DNA of 64,000 nt from Acanthosoma haemorrhoidale (taxonomy: Eukaryota; Arthropoda; Insecta; Hemiptera; Acanthosomatidae), in assembly GCA_930367205.1 (NCBI GenBank), contig OV884011.1, positions 105,701,139-105,765,138 of the forward strand, read 5' to 3'. The notes beneath the pieces are model-generated. The model was not told the DNA's origin and ran no database searches. It saw only the letters and a list, made by a program, of their open reading frames with translations. Position numbers and translations under genes: made by a program. Positions within the stretch are counted from its first letter, which is position 1, and every line of letters starts with the position of its first letter. This document shows, in pieces, positions 9,891-23,110 of the stretch.

Positions 9891-12104
9891 TCGTAAAATA
9901 ATCCCAAAATTTTAATCTAAAAATTGAAACCTGTATTTATTAAATAAATTTAGCTGAAAATTTAAGTTAAATCTTTGGAAGAATAGTATTTTCTAAATAA
10001 CAGTTGAAGAAGGAAGCTAATGAAAAAAAAATTAATCTGGGGTAATGTCCCCTAAGAATAACAAGAAGGAATTACATACCTAGTGGACTAAAAAATACAT
10101 TGCACATATTTGATAAGATTATATATAATACTATGTACATATGCATAATACGATGTGATAAATTCGATGTACATATGGGATTACTACAAAAAACTAACAA
10201 TAACAAAAAAATTAATAAAAATCAAAAAAAAAATCAGTAAAACAGAAATTATCACAAAGATGGAAGGTTTCTGAATAAATGGCAAATAAATAAACAGAAA
10301 AAATAACGGAATGTATGAACTATTAGGTTGAAGTAATATGAACTATTAGAGATAAGAAACCGGGATAAAGTCTCGATGCAAAGATTAGGAGGTTGATAAA
10401 CGACGAATATCGATGGGAATAGAGTTCCTAAGGACTGTGGGCCTGGAATGCAAGTTGAAAATGCTGGCCGAAAGCCGGATTATTTCTAGCAATCCTTCAA
10501 CGAACCAGGCTATTACTTCATAAAAATTTAAGTTTAAAATTAATTAACCTTTTAGGCGAGATATAACGATCACTGCACAATACTGTTAAGGTTAGTTTTG
10601 GTTTATAAACAATAGCAAACTCCAGTACTTTAAACTAGAATGTCTAAAAGAAACATATTAAACTTAAAAGCCATTGATTAATCTTAAAATTACGTTAATG
10701 TACAAAAACCCAAATGTATTGTTTGATATATTCAGCTTACTTTTAATTAAATTATTGAATAGGGTGACAATAAATTAAGAGCTCCTACTATGACAAATAT
10801 AAAAAGAACACTGTGAACATATGCGTCTATTCGTGGCATATTTTTTTAACTAAGTCTACCGGCCGGTGAACAGTGAGGTCTTGAGAAGAAGAAAGTACCT
10901 GACTATGTTCTGTCTATATGTGGCCAATGTTAGCCGTTAGGAAATCAGTAGGGCTTCCTGGATAGGACTGTGTTCGTTGATAAGATGGTTAAAGTGGTTA
11001 CCATGAACAGTCATCTGGTTGAAGACTAATGATTGGAATTCCACTGACAGATTGGACTCCGTACGGGGTTAAGGAAGAATCAACTGGTACCTCAAAGGTG
11101 CAAGGAAAGGCAGGAGATTTTTGCACATTATATTCCATGTGAGGTGTGCCGTGAACTGGTAAGAGGCACAGGATTAGGAATTTACATTTGTTCTAGTTGT
11201 ATTCTCCTAGTTGTATACTAAGTTGGATTCCTCCACAAGTAAGGCTGATCTATAACAGATCCCCTGTGAAATGGTTAAGTACGAAGCAATTTGATAGGCA
11301 TTCAGATGGATAGCTTACCAAGCCAGCTTCAGAAAAAGCTATGGAGATGACCATTAGAGATTGTGCATTAACGTGAAAGGAAAGTTGGTAAATGCTCATG
11401 TTTTATTGATAACTGAGGTTAAATTGAACTATTATTTCTAATGGACATATTCTAAAGAAGCCTACATAAAACTCCCAACTGATTGGCCCTGAGTGGATAT
11501 TACCCAGGCTTATTCAAATATTTGAAAAAAGTGGTCACTAAGCTGATTAGGTGTTTTTTTTTTAAATTATATTCCACTATATACGTGGACATATTATGAA
11601 CATTCCTACATAGCACGTATTTTCTTTCCACAATGCACTTATCTAACGCTGATAAATGCTGTTTATGAATGTTTATTTGAAGTCTACATTCGGTCAAACA
11701 AGCATGACAATAGATAAATGTATCAAGTGATATCTCTCTCTAATCCATACTAAATTTATAATATACATTCATTGAATCTAGACATGTATACCGACAGAAT
11801 TGTCATTTTCCTACTATGGAAAAGAAAGGTTCGGAGAGAGTTACCCATGCAACTCCTGCAGCTAGATAACCACTACGTAGTGGAGGTTGAAGGAGTGCAC
11901 GAGAGGAATTATGGAGGTTCTAAAGTAGGTTAGTAATATGGTCAATAGTCTGGTACAATCAGTCAAATTTGATGGTGAGGGAATATTAGGGACTAGCTGC
12001 TGAGGTTAGGGTTGAGGAACTAGAAATCTAGAAATAACCTGGGGTTATGGAGATTGCGCCGACCTCAAGGATATAGAGCCTGAACGAATAATATTGTCAA
12101 GCTA
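9891..12104. other. Non-coding, no gene seen
   Basis: AT-rich to about 10.8 kb, then a more balanced stretch (10.85-11.35 and 11.8-12.1 kb) that may be old repeat DNA but shows no conserved protein in any frame. Confidence 0.4.
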
Positions 12105-12499
12105 CCCACTCGCTAAAACTAGCACCTCCTGGGAAGAGATCTCTTCCTTGCGGACGACGGTCTCCTGGGTCCCTACAAACTTTACCTAGTAGGGTCTCCC
12201 CCAGTGATCCAGTCAACCTCTCCGGTTCACACTCACCTTTGGGATCCGGACGGTTTTCGCCTACCCTTAGTTACCGAGTGTGAATTCGTGGTCATTACAA
12301 GACGACAAAAACTACCTATAATACCTACCCTATACCTCTTCTCCTGAGCATAGTGCATTGTCGGGGCATATACCTAGCAGATATGGAGACAAATAGTAGA
12401 AAGAACCGTCATGAAGCAATTGTCCAGGTCATAGCCTATTCATCCCTCACTTCGTCACTAGGGCTTGGGTAACTAGGTCCCCCTCGTGACGACCTGACA
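12105..12499 (+). mobile_element. 3' part of a gypsy family A LTR
   Basis: Homology starts at CTCGCTAAAACTAGCACCTC, includes the block GGTTCACACTCACC...GAATTCGTGGTCATT, and ends GACGACCTGACA at 12499, the same end as the complete LTRs. The 5' half, with the TGTAGCGACC start, is not recognisable upstream. Confidence 0.75.
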
Positions 12500-14839
12500 C
12501 GCACATTCAAGTGAACAGTATCAACTATAAGCTCTGTTAATATTGTCTCGAGCCTTCTTAGCCTGTCCTAGACCTTAACCTGTAGATTGGTAGCCAAACA
12601 ATCCCAGGTCATGTTATCTTAAGCAATCTTATAATTCAGGAAATACTCACAGATGCAGAGAATATTTCTTCGGATCTTCTTGGCTTGATTACGAACCCGT
12701 GACGAACCATCTTCTGTTCTGACTTGAATTTCGCAGGCTGTTCCCGAGCGCTAAATAAAGATTCACTATTTAAGAAAGACTTTTTAAGAACTTTTCCTGG
12801 CTATTTTTACATACAAGTGAATAACTAAGACTATGTCTAGAAAGCTCTGAGGAGGGTATGCGTTGGAGTCAGTGGAGCGTGGGGATATACGAGGATATAC
12901 GATATGTATATACTAGATTATAAGGGTTGCTTACTAAGCTGCTGATGTTGAGGCTTGAAGTTCTTAACATTCGACAGACAACGTTATTGAAAGCTATTCC
13001 AATATCTTCCTTTTACATCACCAGTCTTTGATTTTAGTCACTCCGACCCCTATTCAAACGCAACTGTCTAGAGGATTTCGCCTGAATGAAAGTTTTGACA
13101 CTTTACTAATTGGGAGTGGTGGTCTTAATTCAGTTAGGCATCTGTAAGAATTTTAATTGAATTAATATTTCAATAGAAATTCTCATCGCGAACTCACCGG
13201 TGCGGTCACCCGGGGTTCCGAGACTACTGAGCTCACAGTGGGTGCCAACACTACGTCGTACTAGCGAAAGCCGGATTAGCTAGGCTCTGCTATATTATTC
13301 ATCAAAGCGACGAGATGCTTTACACTAAGATATTTTATTTAACATAAACAGTGATGAGGAAAGTTATTTTCTAACGACAGTAATTACGATGCCGTTAAAA
13401 CCAAACTAATCGAAAAAAACAATTTTATCCGGATCTAATGACCCGTTGCCACTTTCCTTATCGGAGATGGGTATTTTTGTTTTCAATACGCCTTTATCAT
13501 CTTTAACTAGGGCTAGAAGGATTTATCCGGAATTCATATTAGTAATCTCTTTTGGTCTCTCTATTAATTGGTAATGGCGAATCCCATGTTCGAACGACAG
13601 ACATGAATAGACGGATTGAGGTTGTGGAAGCGAGACTTTAAATTAAACCAATTGTTCAAATTTTTGAATACTTGTTTGTGTTGTGATGACAGCTGCTATC
13701 TATGTCTTCCCCTCTGAATAATTATTTAAAATATACAAAAAGAATTTACGAATTAGCTACTGAGATCAAGAAACTTGGGAAAAATTGTGTAAATAATTAA
13801 AGCGAGCTCCAAATGTCATATAGAGGGATGCAGTAATGAAATAACAGTCAAAGATGCAGTACTATAAACGATGCAGAAATCAAAGTGAACTCAGATATGT
13901 AATCAGAGACAATTTATAAACACAATTGCAAAAATGCATTTTTTTTAAATAAATTAAAAATTTCGTAGACATATATTGGTCATTTTTATAAATTTACTAT
14001 ACTTGTTATACGAAATTTGTTATTAGATTGGAGGGATAAGTGATTTTAATAAGTTTAAGTAAAATTTAAATTAAAAAGTTAAACTGTAAACATTTTAATA
14101 TGGTCATAAAGATAAAAAAAAAAAAACACAGTCGTTTTTATGTTTATTTAAATGATCTATATTATATCATTGCTCCACATATAAAAATAAAAGCAAAAAG
14201 TTTTTAATAGTTATCCATTAACATGTATTCATAACTTTCCGTTATAAATTAATCTTTTATAATGGGGAAAGGAGTTTCTCTGCTAATACTAATACAACAT
14301 TTTTTAATACTCAGGGACTAATACGGCACTCAGGAAGGACCCAGCCTTATCATCGCTGGAAACAAGTTTCGTTTTATTGGCAGCTTTGAATTCCGTTCTA
14401 TCTGCAAGTGCTATTTCTTTATGTACACAAAAGCAAAGAATATAAGGAGGCTTATGCAGTAGCAATAACTAAGGGCGAGAAAAGCCTTAAAACAGTAACA
14501 CATATGAATGCGTCTAGGCTTCGCACAATAACACATGACTTGTGGTGGAGAATAGAACAAAATTATTTCTTCAGATAAAGAAAATCGATAGCGATAATCC
14601 TGACGGATCCAGGTGCTATTTTTATGGTTTGAAAAAATTAGAGAGATGTTTCTCGAAGAGACAAATTAGTAGTTGTATCGTAATGGTATGGACAGGAGGC
14701 ATTAGAATATAAAGCTAAATCATATTATTATACCATAGGGTTAACATAGGTTCGTGGAAAGCGGTTTTCAAACCCTGCAATTTCCTTTGAGCTCGAAATC
14801 ATTGAAAATTTAAGGGGAATTATCTGAAGAGAGTTTATC
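12500..14839. other. Non-coding, no gene seen
   Basis: No supported ORF. Balanced base composition at 12.5-13.3 kb suggests degraded repeat DNA; the rest is AT-rich. Confidence 0.4.
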
Positions 14840-15132
14840 ACTAGTAAGTAGCGAGACAGTATGGTATTTAGGCCTGTATCTCGACAAAAAGCTGACTTGG
14901 AACCCAAATACAAGGATAAAAAGACAAGAACTAAACAGACGCTTTAGTATTTAACAACTACTGGACGCTTTGGAAATTAAAGCACTTCAAAGGGCATCCC
15001 ATCTTTCAAAAAAGTTCAAACACCAAGCGCATCCAATCCTTTCAATCAAACGTCCTCAGAACAATAGTCAATGCGCCTTATTACGTTAGCAACAAAACCC
15101 TTTATATCGATCTTAATATACCCTACATCTGT
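14840..15132 (+). mobile_element. Jockey-like LINE fragment, RT thumb region
   Basis: Translation gives SETVWYLGLYLDKKLTWNPN and RIKRQELNRRF, near-identical to the long LINE at 5.5-8.6 kb. After frameshifts it gives the DNA equivalent of NAPYYVSNKTL. Both edges are abrupt. Confidence 0.8.
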
Positions 15133-18100
15133 ATGTACATTTGTATACAATTGGAATCAAGTAAAGAGGTTTCTCTACAAGATAATTATTTATATGACAA
15201 ATATCATGTAAATGTGATGTTGGAAATATAAACTAGCTCTTGCAAAAAGGTCAAATATACATAATTTCAATGAAGAATTATCTTATCTTAATGCACGGAT
15301 CATTGCAATGAACGAGCACATCACAGAAACGAACGGAATCGGTCTTCTGTACTATACACAGTATGAATAAGGAAGGTATGACCCCTCTCATCGTATATCG
15401 TAGAGTTCGGTTTTCCCATACCTACATTGGTTCTTCGTCATATCTTACGTCAGAGTCCACTACATAATCTGTCTTCAGGGCCATCCCCGGGTAGTAATGT
15501 TCTTATGGTCGCAAGAAACGGGTGGTTCCTATTGCATGCAGTAAAAACATCCATATCTCATAGTATTCGTCATTTCTGGAGTTGTGGTCACGGGAAAACA
15601 TACCTTTGATAACTAAGTGAGTATCTTACCATATGTCTAGCACAATTAGAGGCCCAGAACATTTCGCGCCTTCGGTTGCCACATGTGTCTAAGTGTTTTC
15701 ACACCTCACAAAACAATTATTATTTAGCCTTATGAATGGTTATGATTAATTTAAACAACGCAGATAAAACCCATTGTGCAGAGTACACTAATTATGCAAT
15801 AAAAAAATATTTTAAAGGCCACGACTTGGGTGATATTATTAGTTTATAATTTTAAAAATACGAATACCGACAGTATTACATTAAATTTGAATTAATTTTG
15901 GAAAAATATGATATCAAACAAATATTTGCAGAATTTAAAATAATGGGTTTCATAAAAAAGTGACAAGTTTCTGCTTATCTGTTCATATAACTAATTTTTT
16001 GCTCACGAGGAAATCATAAAATTGAATTCCAAATATACCCTCTTTCAAACCCCACCTCTTAAATAATTATCTATAAAAAACATAGGCTATATGTTAACGG
16101 GTGAGAGCTGTTCGATGCAACTGTTTCCCCCCGTTGGGCTTTGTTGAATTTATGAAGATAACCTATTTATGGCACATATTATCATCATTAATATGTAAGT
16201 ACTGCACTGGTTAGTGCTAAAAGTACTAGTGGATTGTTTATTCGTAACTGGTTAAATAAAGGATCTTATCATTTACATAAGATTAATAAAGAAAAACAAA
16301 TATATTAACTTAAGCATGCATGATTCTTGTTAATACCCAAAATCACGGTACGCGTAAGTGTGTAAGTAAGGAAAATTTTGCTTATGGGCTTCTAAAATAA
16401 AATAGTACTTAGTGGAGATGGAATAGTGGACGATGGTGCAAAATCTAAAGGATGATGACTGGTAATTAAGATAAATCCCCGATTATCTTGGTCCTGGTTC
16501 AATAAGGTTACAATAATACCTTACTTGGTAAATGGGGTAATTGGCAAACCCATCTCCTCTTCTCTCCCTCTGCGAGGCTGATGTGCTGTTGTACTGACTC
16601 AAGAGGAATATCAAGTAGAACCCAAGGAATACATAGTGCCTTCTAGTGCTGAGCTCCCAGCTCCTAGGCTGTCAAAAGGGTAAGGACCTATAGGCTTAGT
16701 AGTTAGGGCTTGAGGACCTGAGGTAGTACCTGGTATTTCTCAATAGATACCATTGTCACCAGTCAAAAATCTAGGTTTGTGCTGGTCAGATGTCAGATGA
16801 GGTGGAGAACTGGTCAAGTGTAAGTTCTTCGTCCCGAAACATGTTTTATACGTACTTTTGAAATATTATTTCTTAATAACAGTAATTCTGGTCTGAAGAA
16901 TACTCACTTATCTCTGTCGATCAATTTTTCAAATACTATTGATGATTGTTCTTCTAAATTTTGCTATAGTCTATTACCGAACAGACTTTCCTTAATCCGC
17001 TGGCATCAATTTTCTTGGGCTCCGCCAAGAAGGGTGAATTATAAGAGGAACTGCTTGGTTGAATCATTTTTTTTTAGTCAGTTTAAATTTACTTATCATT
17101 TCTGAATTATGGAGGGTAATAATAATATCTGAGGTAATTGTGTCGTATTTTTTTTGTTTTTATTTTGTGTTTTAACAAGTTAGTACTCGCTAGTATATCA
17201 TTTTCTCTTTAGATAATCTTATGGTATCGTCCAATTATCGTTACAAATTTTTATCTCTCGTCTTATGTGTTGTCTTATGTTTTTATATGTCGCTTATATG
17301 TTGGCAACCAACGTGACCGTGCAGTATGCCTGAGATGTCTTGTATTAGGATATACACAAAGGTTTCAATGATCGCCTTGACTTCCATGTGTCATTTAAGG
17401 GTATTTCTATTTTTCTTTTTGAATTTATTTTTACGTTTTATGTTGGGTCATACAGACCTTTTTAATTTTTCTACATTCTCATCTTTATATTTTAATACCC
17501 CTGTGTTTGCAGTAAAATGTATTTAATTTCATTTATGCCTTCGTTAAGTTGTAATTCTAATACCTCTGATTGGGTAAAGTTTTGGAATTTTCATTTTTTT
17601 AGACGTAGTTTTACGATAGTCCAAATTATTAAATCCTTGTTTTTCCAGAAGTTCAGGTACTAATGAGATATCAAAGTTTTTCCTAAACGGGAAGTTAGTT
17701 TCTTGGAACGGTCTAGTACATAATTGACAGTGAGTATTACCAGTTAACGAATAGAAAGTAAGGTTTTTTTTTTAATCTCAGTCGGTTTTTGTAAACTAAA
17801 TAATTTTGACACATCAGGAAAGTACTAATTTGGTAAATAGATTTTAATCAGGCGAAAGGTGGCATGATGTAAAAATTAAAATTTAGAGAGATTACAAAGA
17901 CATCTAGTGAAAAATTGTGTTGTTTTTGACTTACAAAAGTCTTTTTGACCATGTTGGGACTTCAGTAATTATGTTGTACCTTGATTGTTTTTTTTATGCA
18001 GAGTAAAGAGTTGTCTATAAAGTTTAATTGATATTCAGCGCTTCTTGGCTTTGAATGGTTATGATCTTAAAATAAATAAAGACTGAAACATTGCGTTCAA

Positions 18101-18934
18101 TTTGTCTTCTAACTATTTTATATTTTCTTATCTGGGATAATAGCCATTATATTCTGTCTGTCTTCTTGTGGTTCTTTAACATAGAGCATTGGTTGTCTGT
18201 TTTGTGCAGTTACCATTCTTATTGAGATAGTGATTTGAGTTTGAGGGTTAAATGGCTAAGCAGGGAAGTTAGTTCTCTGGGTGTTGTGATTTTTCTATTA
18301 TTGAGAATTTGGTTTTGGCCAGTCATTTTTATGTGGTTGCCAATTGTTATGTGGTTGTTTCCAACTGGGGGATGTAGTTCGAACCTTTTCATACGATCGA
18401 TTATAATTTCGTTCGTTCTAATTTGTGTTAAAATGTTTGCTCTTATAGTTTAACGTTAGGTTTTTATCATTCCTTAGTTGTAAGTATATACAAAGGTAGA
18501 GACCATCACTAAATGAACCAAACGAGAAATATTCGAATATGAGTGTGAACAATTATTTTGAGTTTATTTCTGGGTGCATCCAGTGTTGGAGTTAGTTGTG
18601 TTATTAGATTAAGTTTTCAATCTTTGTGTATTTGAGCTAGTATGTAACGAATAGTAAATTATGTCACACTCTATCTATTCTATAATTATGTTTCGAATAG
18701 ATTCTAAATTTCCTTTGAGTTCGATTCGCAGATGTATTATTGCTCTGTGATCATCTATTCTTTTTACCAATTCAATTGGATTATCTGTTAATCTTTTAAA
18801 GAAAATATTTTATTGAACAAAATTCTCTTTTTAATTGTCCGTGCGTACAGGAATCTTTCAAAGTGCTTTCTAAATATGACCAAATGCCATTTACACTATT
18901 AAATTTATGTTTCGCATATATGATTAATAAAACC
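15133..18934. other. Non-coding, no gene seen
   Basis: About 3.8 kb, AT-rich, with short ORFs lacking domain signs. The 16.45-16.85 kb part is less AT-rich and could be a decayed repeat. Confidence 0.4.
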
Positions 18935-19975
18935 ACTTTATTATGATAACATTACAATCTGACTCATTGGGCAGTAAGTAATTGTGACAAATGTTTTCAT
19001 TCAAACCATATTTACAATTTTCATTCATTCACTCATTCATACAGTATTCACAAACAGCCCAGAGACCTCCCAAATCCACATGGTTGTCACCTTCCTCCCA
19101 TGCGAAAGAGGAAGCAAAGTCTTGTGAAGTCCCCCACGCTCCTGCATTTTTTTTTTGTTTTTTTTTTTTATTTCAAAACCTTAACAAAATAATACAATGT
19201 ACAAAAAATAAATAATAAAATAATTGGATTACATATTTCTCCTCTTTCTGCATTTACATGCATTTGGCGGAGTGCATAATATAATAAATTTTTTATTGTT
19301 GTTAAAAGTTCATCGTTCTTATACAACACTAGGTGATGAGGCTCACCTTCTATTTGTCACCGACGCTCCTGCGTCAGCCACGTCACCGGATACGAGCCAG
19401 CGGAAGCTGACAAAGAGCGCGAGAGGCACATACGCTCAGAACATGATTGGAGAAACTGGCCATTGCCAGGACTCCCACTGTTACGAATTTGTAGCAGGTC
19501 ACGAGGCTACTGCCGTTTTAGTCTCTGGGGAGGATTATAGGAATGAGTGGTGCAGTGCAATGACTGTACTAGCGGATTAGGGTGGTTGGATAGGTTACTA
19601 CGGAATTTCATGAACTTGGAAGGGATGAGTTCGAGAATGTAAGTTATATTAAGATCGTTATGTAGCGTTTTGTTGCTGACGTAATAAGGTGCATTGACTA
19701 TTGTTCTCAGGAAGTTTGATTGAAAGGATTGGAAACACTCTTTCACAGGATGTTAGGCTGTTTTGCTGCCCCCCCCATAGCTCTATTGCGTATGTCCAGA
19801 TTGGCTTAAGTATAACTTTCTAAATAAGTAATTTGTTTTCTATTGAGATATGGGATGTCCTTTGAAGGTTATGTGATGCTATATCGGGGTCTGAGTGGGA
19901 TGACAAGACTGCAGTGTCACCTGCAAATGTGGCCAAGAAGGTATTGGGGGTAGAGGGGACATCAGCGGTAAAATT
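18935..19975 (-). mobile_element. Jockey-like LINE fragment with internal deletion and a nested insertion
   Basis: The 3' end and 3' UTR match the long LINE (18940-19145 against 5550-5760). The ORF2 C-terminus (NAPYYVSNKTLHNDLN) lies at 19746-19507. Homology then jumps near 19865 from the thumb region to the FADD region, so roughly 250 bp is deleted. It stops at 19971. A C8 run replaces the C5 of the sister copy at 19769-19776. A separate element (19146-19362) is inserted in the 3' part. Confidence 0.82.
19146..19362 (-). mobile_element. Nested retroposed insertion with 10-bp target duplication
   Basis: The segment interrupts the LINE. ACGCTCCTGC stands on both sides (19136-19145 and 19363-19372), while the sister LINE near 5750 has one copy (ACGCTCCTAC). 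The left end is a long T run, i.e. a poly(A) tail on the minus strand preceded by AATAAA. So this is the 5'-truncated 3' end of another retrotransposon, or a SINE, inserted by target-primed reverse transcription. It has no coding capacity. Confidence 0.8.
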
Positions 19976-20689
19976 TATTTAAGAAAAAAATATAATGTGG
20001 GAGGATTACATCACACATTCTTAATATGCCCACCAAATAAACGCCATACATAGCTATAGCAGAAAGATCATTACTGAAAATGTTCACATGCAATTAATAG
20101 AAATTATTTTAATATTTATTATAAGTATGATTGTACTAATACCAAAAGTATTTTAATCAGGTCTTTTGAGTTTTTTAACATTTTGTTTCTTTACGGGAGG
20201 AAAAGATCTTTAGCCCAACCATGCATAGCTAGAGTGAATAAATAAAAACAGTATCGATACATTGAAATAATTAAAATTACATGATAATTCATTTACACCT
20301 CCTCAATTTTAACATTTCAAGATATATACAGTTATTAGAAAAATACGATTTTTTCAGGCATGAAACAAACAAAGACAAGATCTTTTAATGTACCAACATA
20401 GTTTAAACAAAAAAAAAATAGTTAAAATTGTAATTATTCTTATTATTAGTAAACGATTATTATTATTGGACAGAATTTTAAAAAAGAAAATTCAATCTGA
20501 CCCTGCCTGGTTCTATTAATAATAAAACCAGGTATATTGATACAGTGCAAGTGAACTGGCCCAGGTTTTTTTTTAAAACCAAAGGTTGCCATAAAGCTAG
20601 CCTTTACTTTAGCAGGTATACAGGATTCTGATGACACAGCGGGAAGTACTCACTTTTTGCAGGGGGGGGGGTGTTTATTACATACGCCA
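19976..20689. other. AT-rich non-coding
   Basis: No gene. A G10 run lies at 20662-20671, next to the start of the LINE family B piece. Confidence 0.4.
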
Positions 20690-21042
20690 CGAGCAATATG
20701 CCCCAGTTCTTCTGCCCCCGCGGATCACCAAAGCAGCACTACAGCCCGAACGACAAAAAAAATCAGGGGAAGAAGAACGCTTGGAAGACCCTGACCAGCC
20801 CCATCACTGACCACTAGCCCCTGGGACACACCCCTCTACCACAAGGACTGCGAACCGGACCGAAGACCCCAAGCCTACCATGAGATGATGTACCTGACTG
20901 CAGACCAGCGAGCCGATCTCGAACAGGGGCCCAAATGGGTTATTCCTTCGTGGCCCTGTGTAGTTAACTATCTGCAACCCTACTGGCCAACCACATAAAC
21001 ACATGGTGTGAGTCTTTTTATTTTAAATCTCAATAATGATGG
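20690..21042 (+). pseudogene. LINE family B, end of ORF1
   Basis: A GC-richer block in AT-rich surroundings, with an open stretch reading HEMMYLTADQRADLEQGPKW and stops either side. It lies directly upstream of the endonuclease start of the same element, which resumes after the solo LTR (21810). Position and composition suggest the end of a Gag-like ORF1; no zinc knuckle is visible, so the assignment is tentative. Confidence 0.45.
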
Positions 21043-21809
21043 CATAGCGACCGCTAACTACATAAGATAAATCACCCTATAATCTATTGTATATATATTG
21101 TAAATAACATGAAAAAAATATAAATCATTGTAAATGTGTTAAGCAATAACAAATGCGGGGTACCAAGAAGTATATGAGATGGGACACCAGCTGTCAGTAC
21201 CCAGGTATGGAGGGGTCCGAACAGCCGGAACGCAGCCTCTGCCAGAGAACAAAGAAACCCCACATCATTGGTTACACCAGTCTTAATGATGATTGTCTAA
21301 GGGCAATGCTAGCTGGGTACTTAAGCCGAGGGTCTGGCCCCTGTAATTCATTCTCTCCTGGCAACTACGTGGCTACCCCGCTTGAACTCTGAAAACCTGA
21401 CTGCTTCTTTATGAAAAACCTCAGCATCTCTTCTCTCCTAACCTCGCTATGTTTTAGTCCGGCGTCGTCAGACCCCACACCTTCTAAGTGGGAACCTCTG
21501 CCTTCGTCTCGCTAAAACTAGCACCTCCTTGGGAGAGACCTCTCCCTCGCGGACGACGGTTGCCGTGGCCCTGCAAATTTTCCTCGCAGCACTCCTGCGG
21601 CAATCCAGTCTGCCTCTCTCCGGTTCACACTTGCCTTTGGGATCCGGACGGTTTTCGCCTACCCTCAGATACCGAGTGTGAATTCGTGGTCATTCCAAGA
21701 CCACACAAACTACCTACCTACCTACCTACCTATTACCTCTTCTCCTGAACATAGTGGACTGTCGGGGCACATACCTGGCACCAGGCACCCCCCTCGTGAC
21801 GACCCGACA
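21043..21809 (+). mobile_element. Solo LTR of gypsy family A with 5-bp target duplication
   Basis: 767 bp, from CATAGCGACCGCTAAC (TG of the family start mutated to CA) to GACGACCCGACA. It is flanked by perfect GATGG duplications at 21038-21042 and 21810-21814. It contains the shared blocks ATAAATCACCCTATA and GGTTCACACTTGCC...GAATTCGTGGTCATT. No internal gypsy sequence is attached, so it is a product of LTR-LTR recombination. It sits inside LINE family B. Confidence 0.9.
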
Positions 21810-22490
21810 GATGGCCTCAAACCTAAATAGGAGAGGTAGAATTGCTCATAGCTCTCAACCAACCAGACATAGTTGGAATCACAGACACGAGGGCGTAAAT
21901 CCAATTTGTCCACCTAAAGGGCTACTCTACTACATTGAGAGGATCGCCGGTTACGGTGGAGTTCTCGTGGCTGTACGACATGACATTACTTGAAAGGAAG
22001 TGACTCCTCCACTAACAACAAGTGATGCCAAGCTCCATTGCTTGACGGTTAAGGTAAATTTGAGGAAACCCAGTTGCCTCACTGCCTTGTATAGGAGGCC
22101 ATACGCGTCTCTCCAAGACCACTGTCACAAGCTTGTGCGCAAAGTACCAACCACTGGGCGTTAGGACACCTAAATGCACAACATTCACTGTGGTATAACA
22201 CCACAAGGAACAAGGCTGGGAGACTATTGGCGAAAATGCCGTTATGGCGACCCTCAGACAGAGCTGGATAGCTTTCGTTAACAACCGATCACTGTGGTTA
22301 TGAGTCGGTGAAACCTCTCCAAAGCTGTGCCTCTGACCTATGGAGTTCCTCAAGGAGCCGTGGTTTCCCAATTATATTTCAACGTGTATACATTTGTAAC
22401 CGTTGGAGCCCGGTATCAAAATACAGTTGCTGCTTTCACCGACATCGCCGTGTACAGTGCAGATCTCGCAATGAGGTCAGCGCAAGATTA
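21810..22490 (+). pseudogene. LINE family B ORF2 fragments: endonuclease start and RT piece
   Basis: Just after the solo LTR the frame reads LLIALNQPDIVGIT, the N-terminal motif of LINE endonucleases, then after a frameshift GGVLVAVRHDI, the next conserved endonuclease motif. Near 22340 it reads YGVPQGAVVSQLYFNVY and then AAFTDIAVYSADLA, an RT palm with the FADD pair mutated. Everything between is deleted or scrambled. Confidence 0.72.
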
Positions 22491-22524
22491 GGGAAACTTA
22501 ACATTACTGTGAGCGTAGTGAATT

Positions 22525-23110
22525 GGGAAACGAAAATGGATTTATAAGGAGGGCAATACACCGATGCTTGGGTGATGGGGAAAGTGGGGGGCTGATTGAC
22601 ACTGCAGTGGACTGAAGGAAATCATGTACTTCCAAAGGACTTATGTGATGGGAGATAGTTTTGGACAATGACAGCGGTACCTGCATGTGCTCTTTTATCT
22701 GAATTATCAGTTCGATAAGTCTGGTACTGTCCAACTATAAATTGTTGTTTACTCGTAAGTCTTGTTCCAGTATTGAGAGGAGAACGGAGAGCGAGTCAGA
22801 AGGATATACTTATGAATTTTGTTTTACGGGATAAGGTAGAAGACAAGATTTGTAAGAAGGGAAATGAGAGGAGTAATTAGTGTTCTGAACTCTGAAAGGA
22901 ATGAAGTTAATAGGCTAGTGATATTTGAAGAGCTTGAAGGTGGAGGAATTGAATAGTGTGGAAGAGGAACTAGCGGACGAGGAGTGGGTAGTGCTGGTGT
23001 AGGGGGTTGCAGGTTTCTGATCACCACCCGAAGCGATCTTTCTTGCTTTAGCTGATACATGTGGAAAATAGCCTTGGTATCTTCCAAATATTTAATAACA
23101 GCTCTATACA
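22525..23110 (-). mobile_element. Jockey-like LINE fragment: Gag tail and endonuclease start
   Basis: On the minus strand the Gag tail (SSSNITSLLTSFLSEFRTLI) precedes VHDFLQSTAVS of the endonuclease, in the order of the long LINE at 7.4-7.9 kb. Frameshifted. It abuts LINE family B head to head near 22500. Confidence 0.78.
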
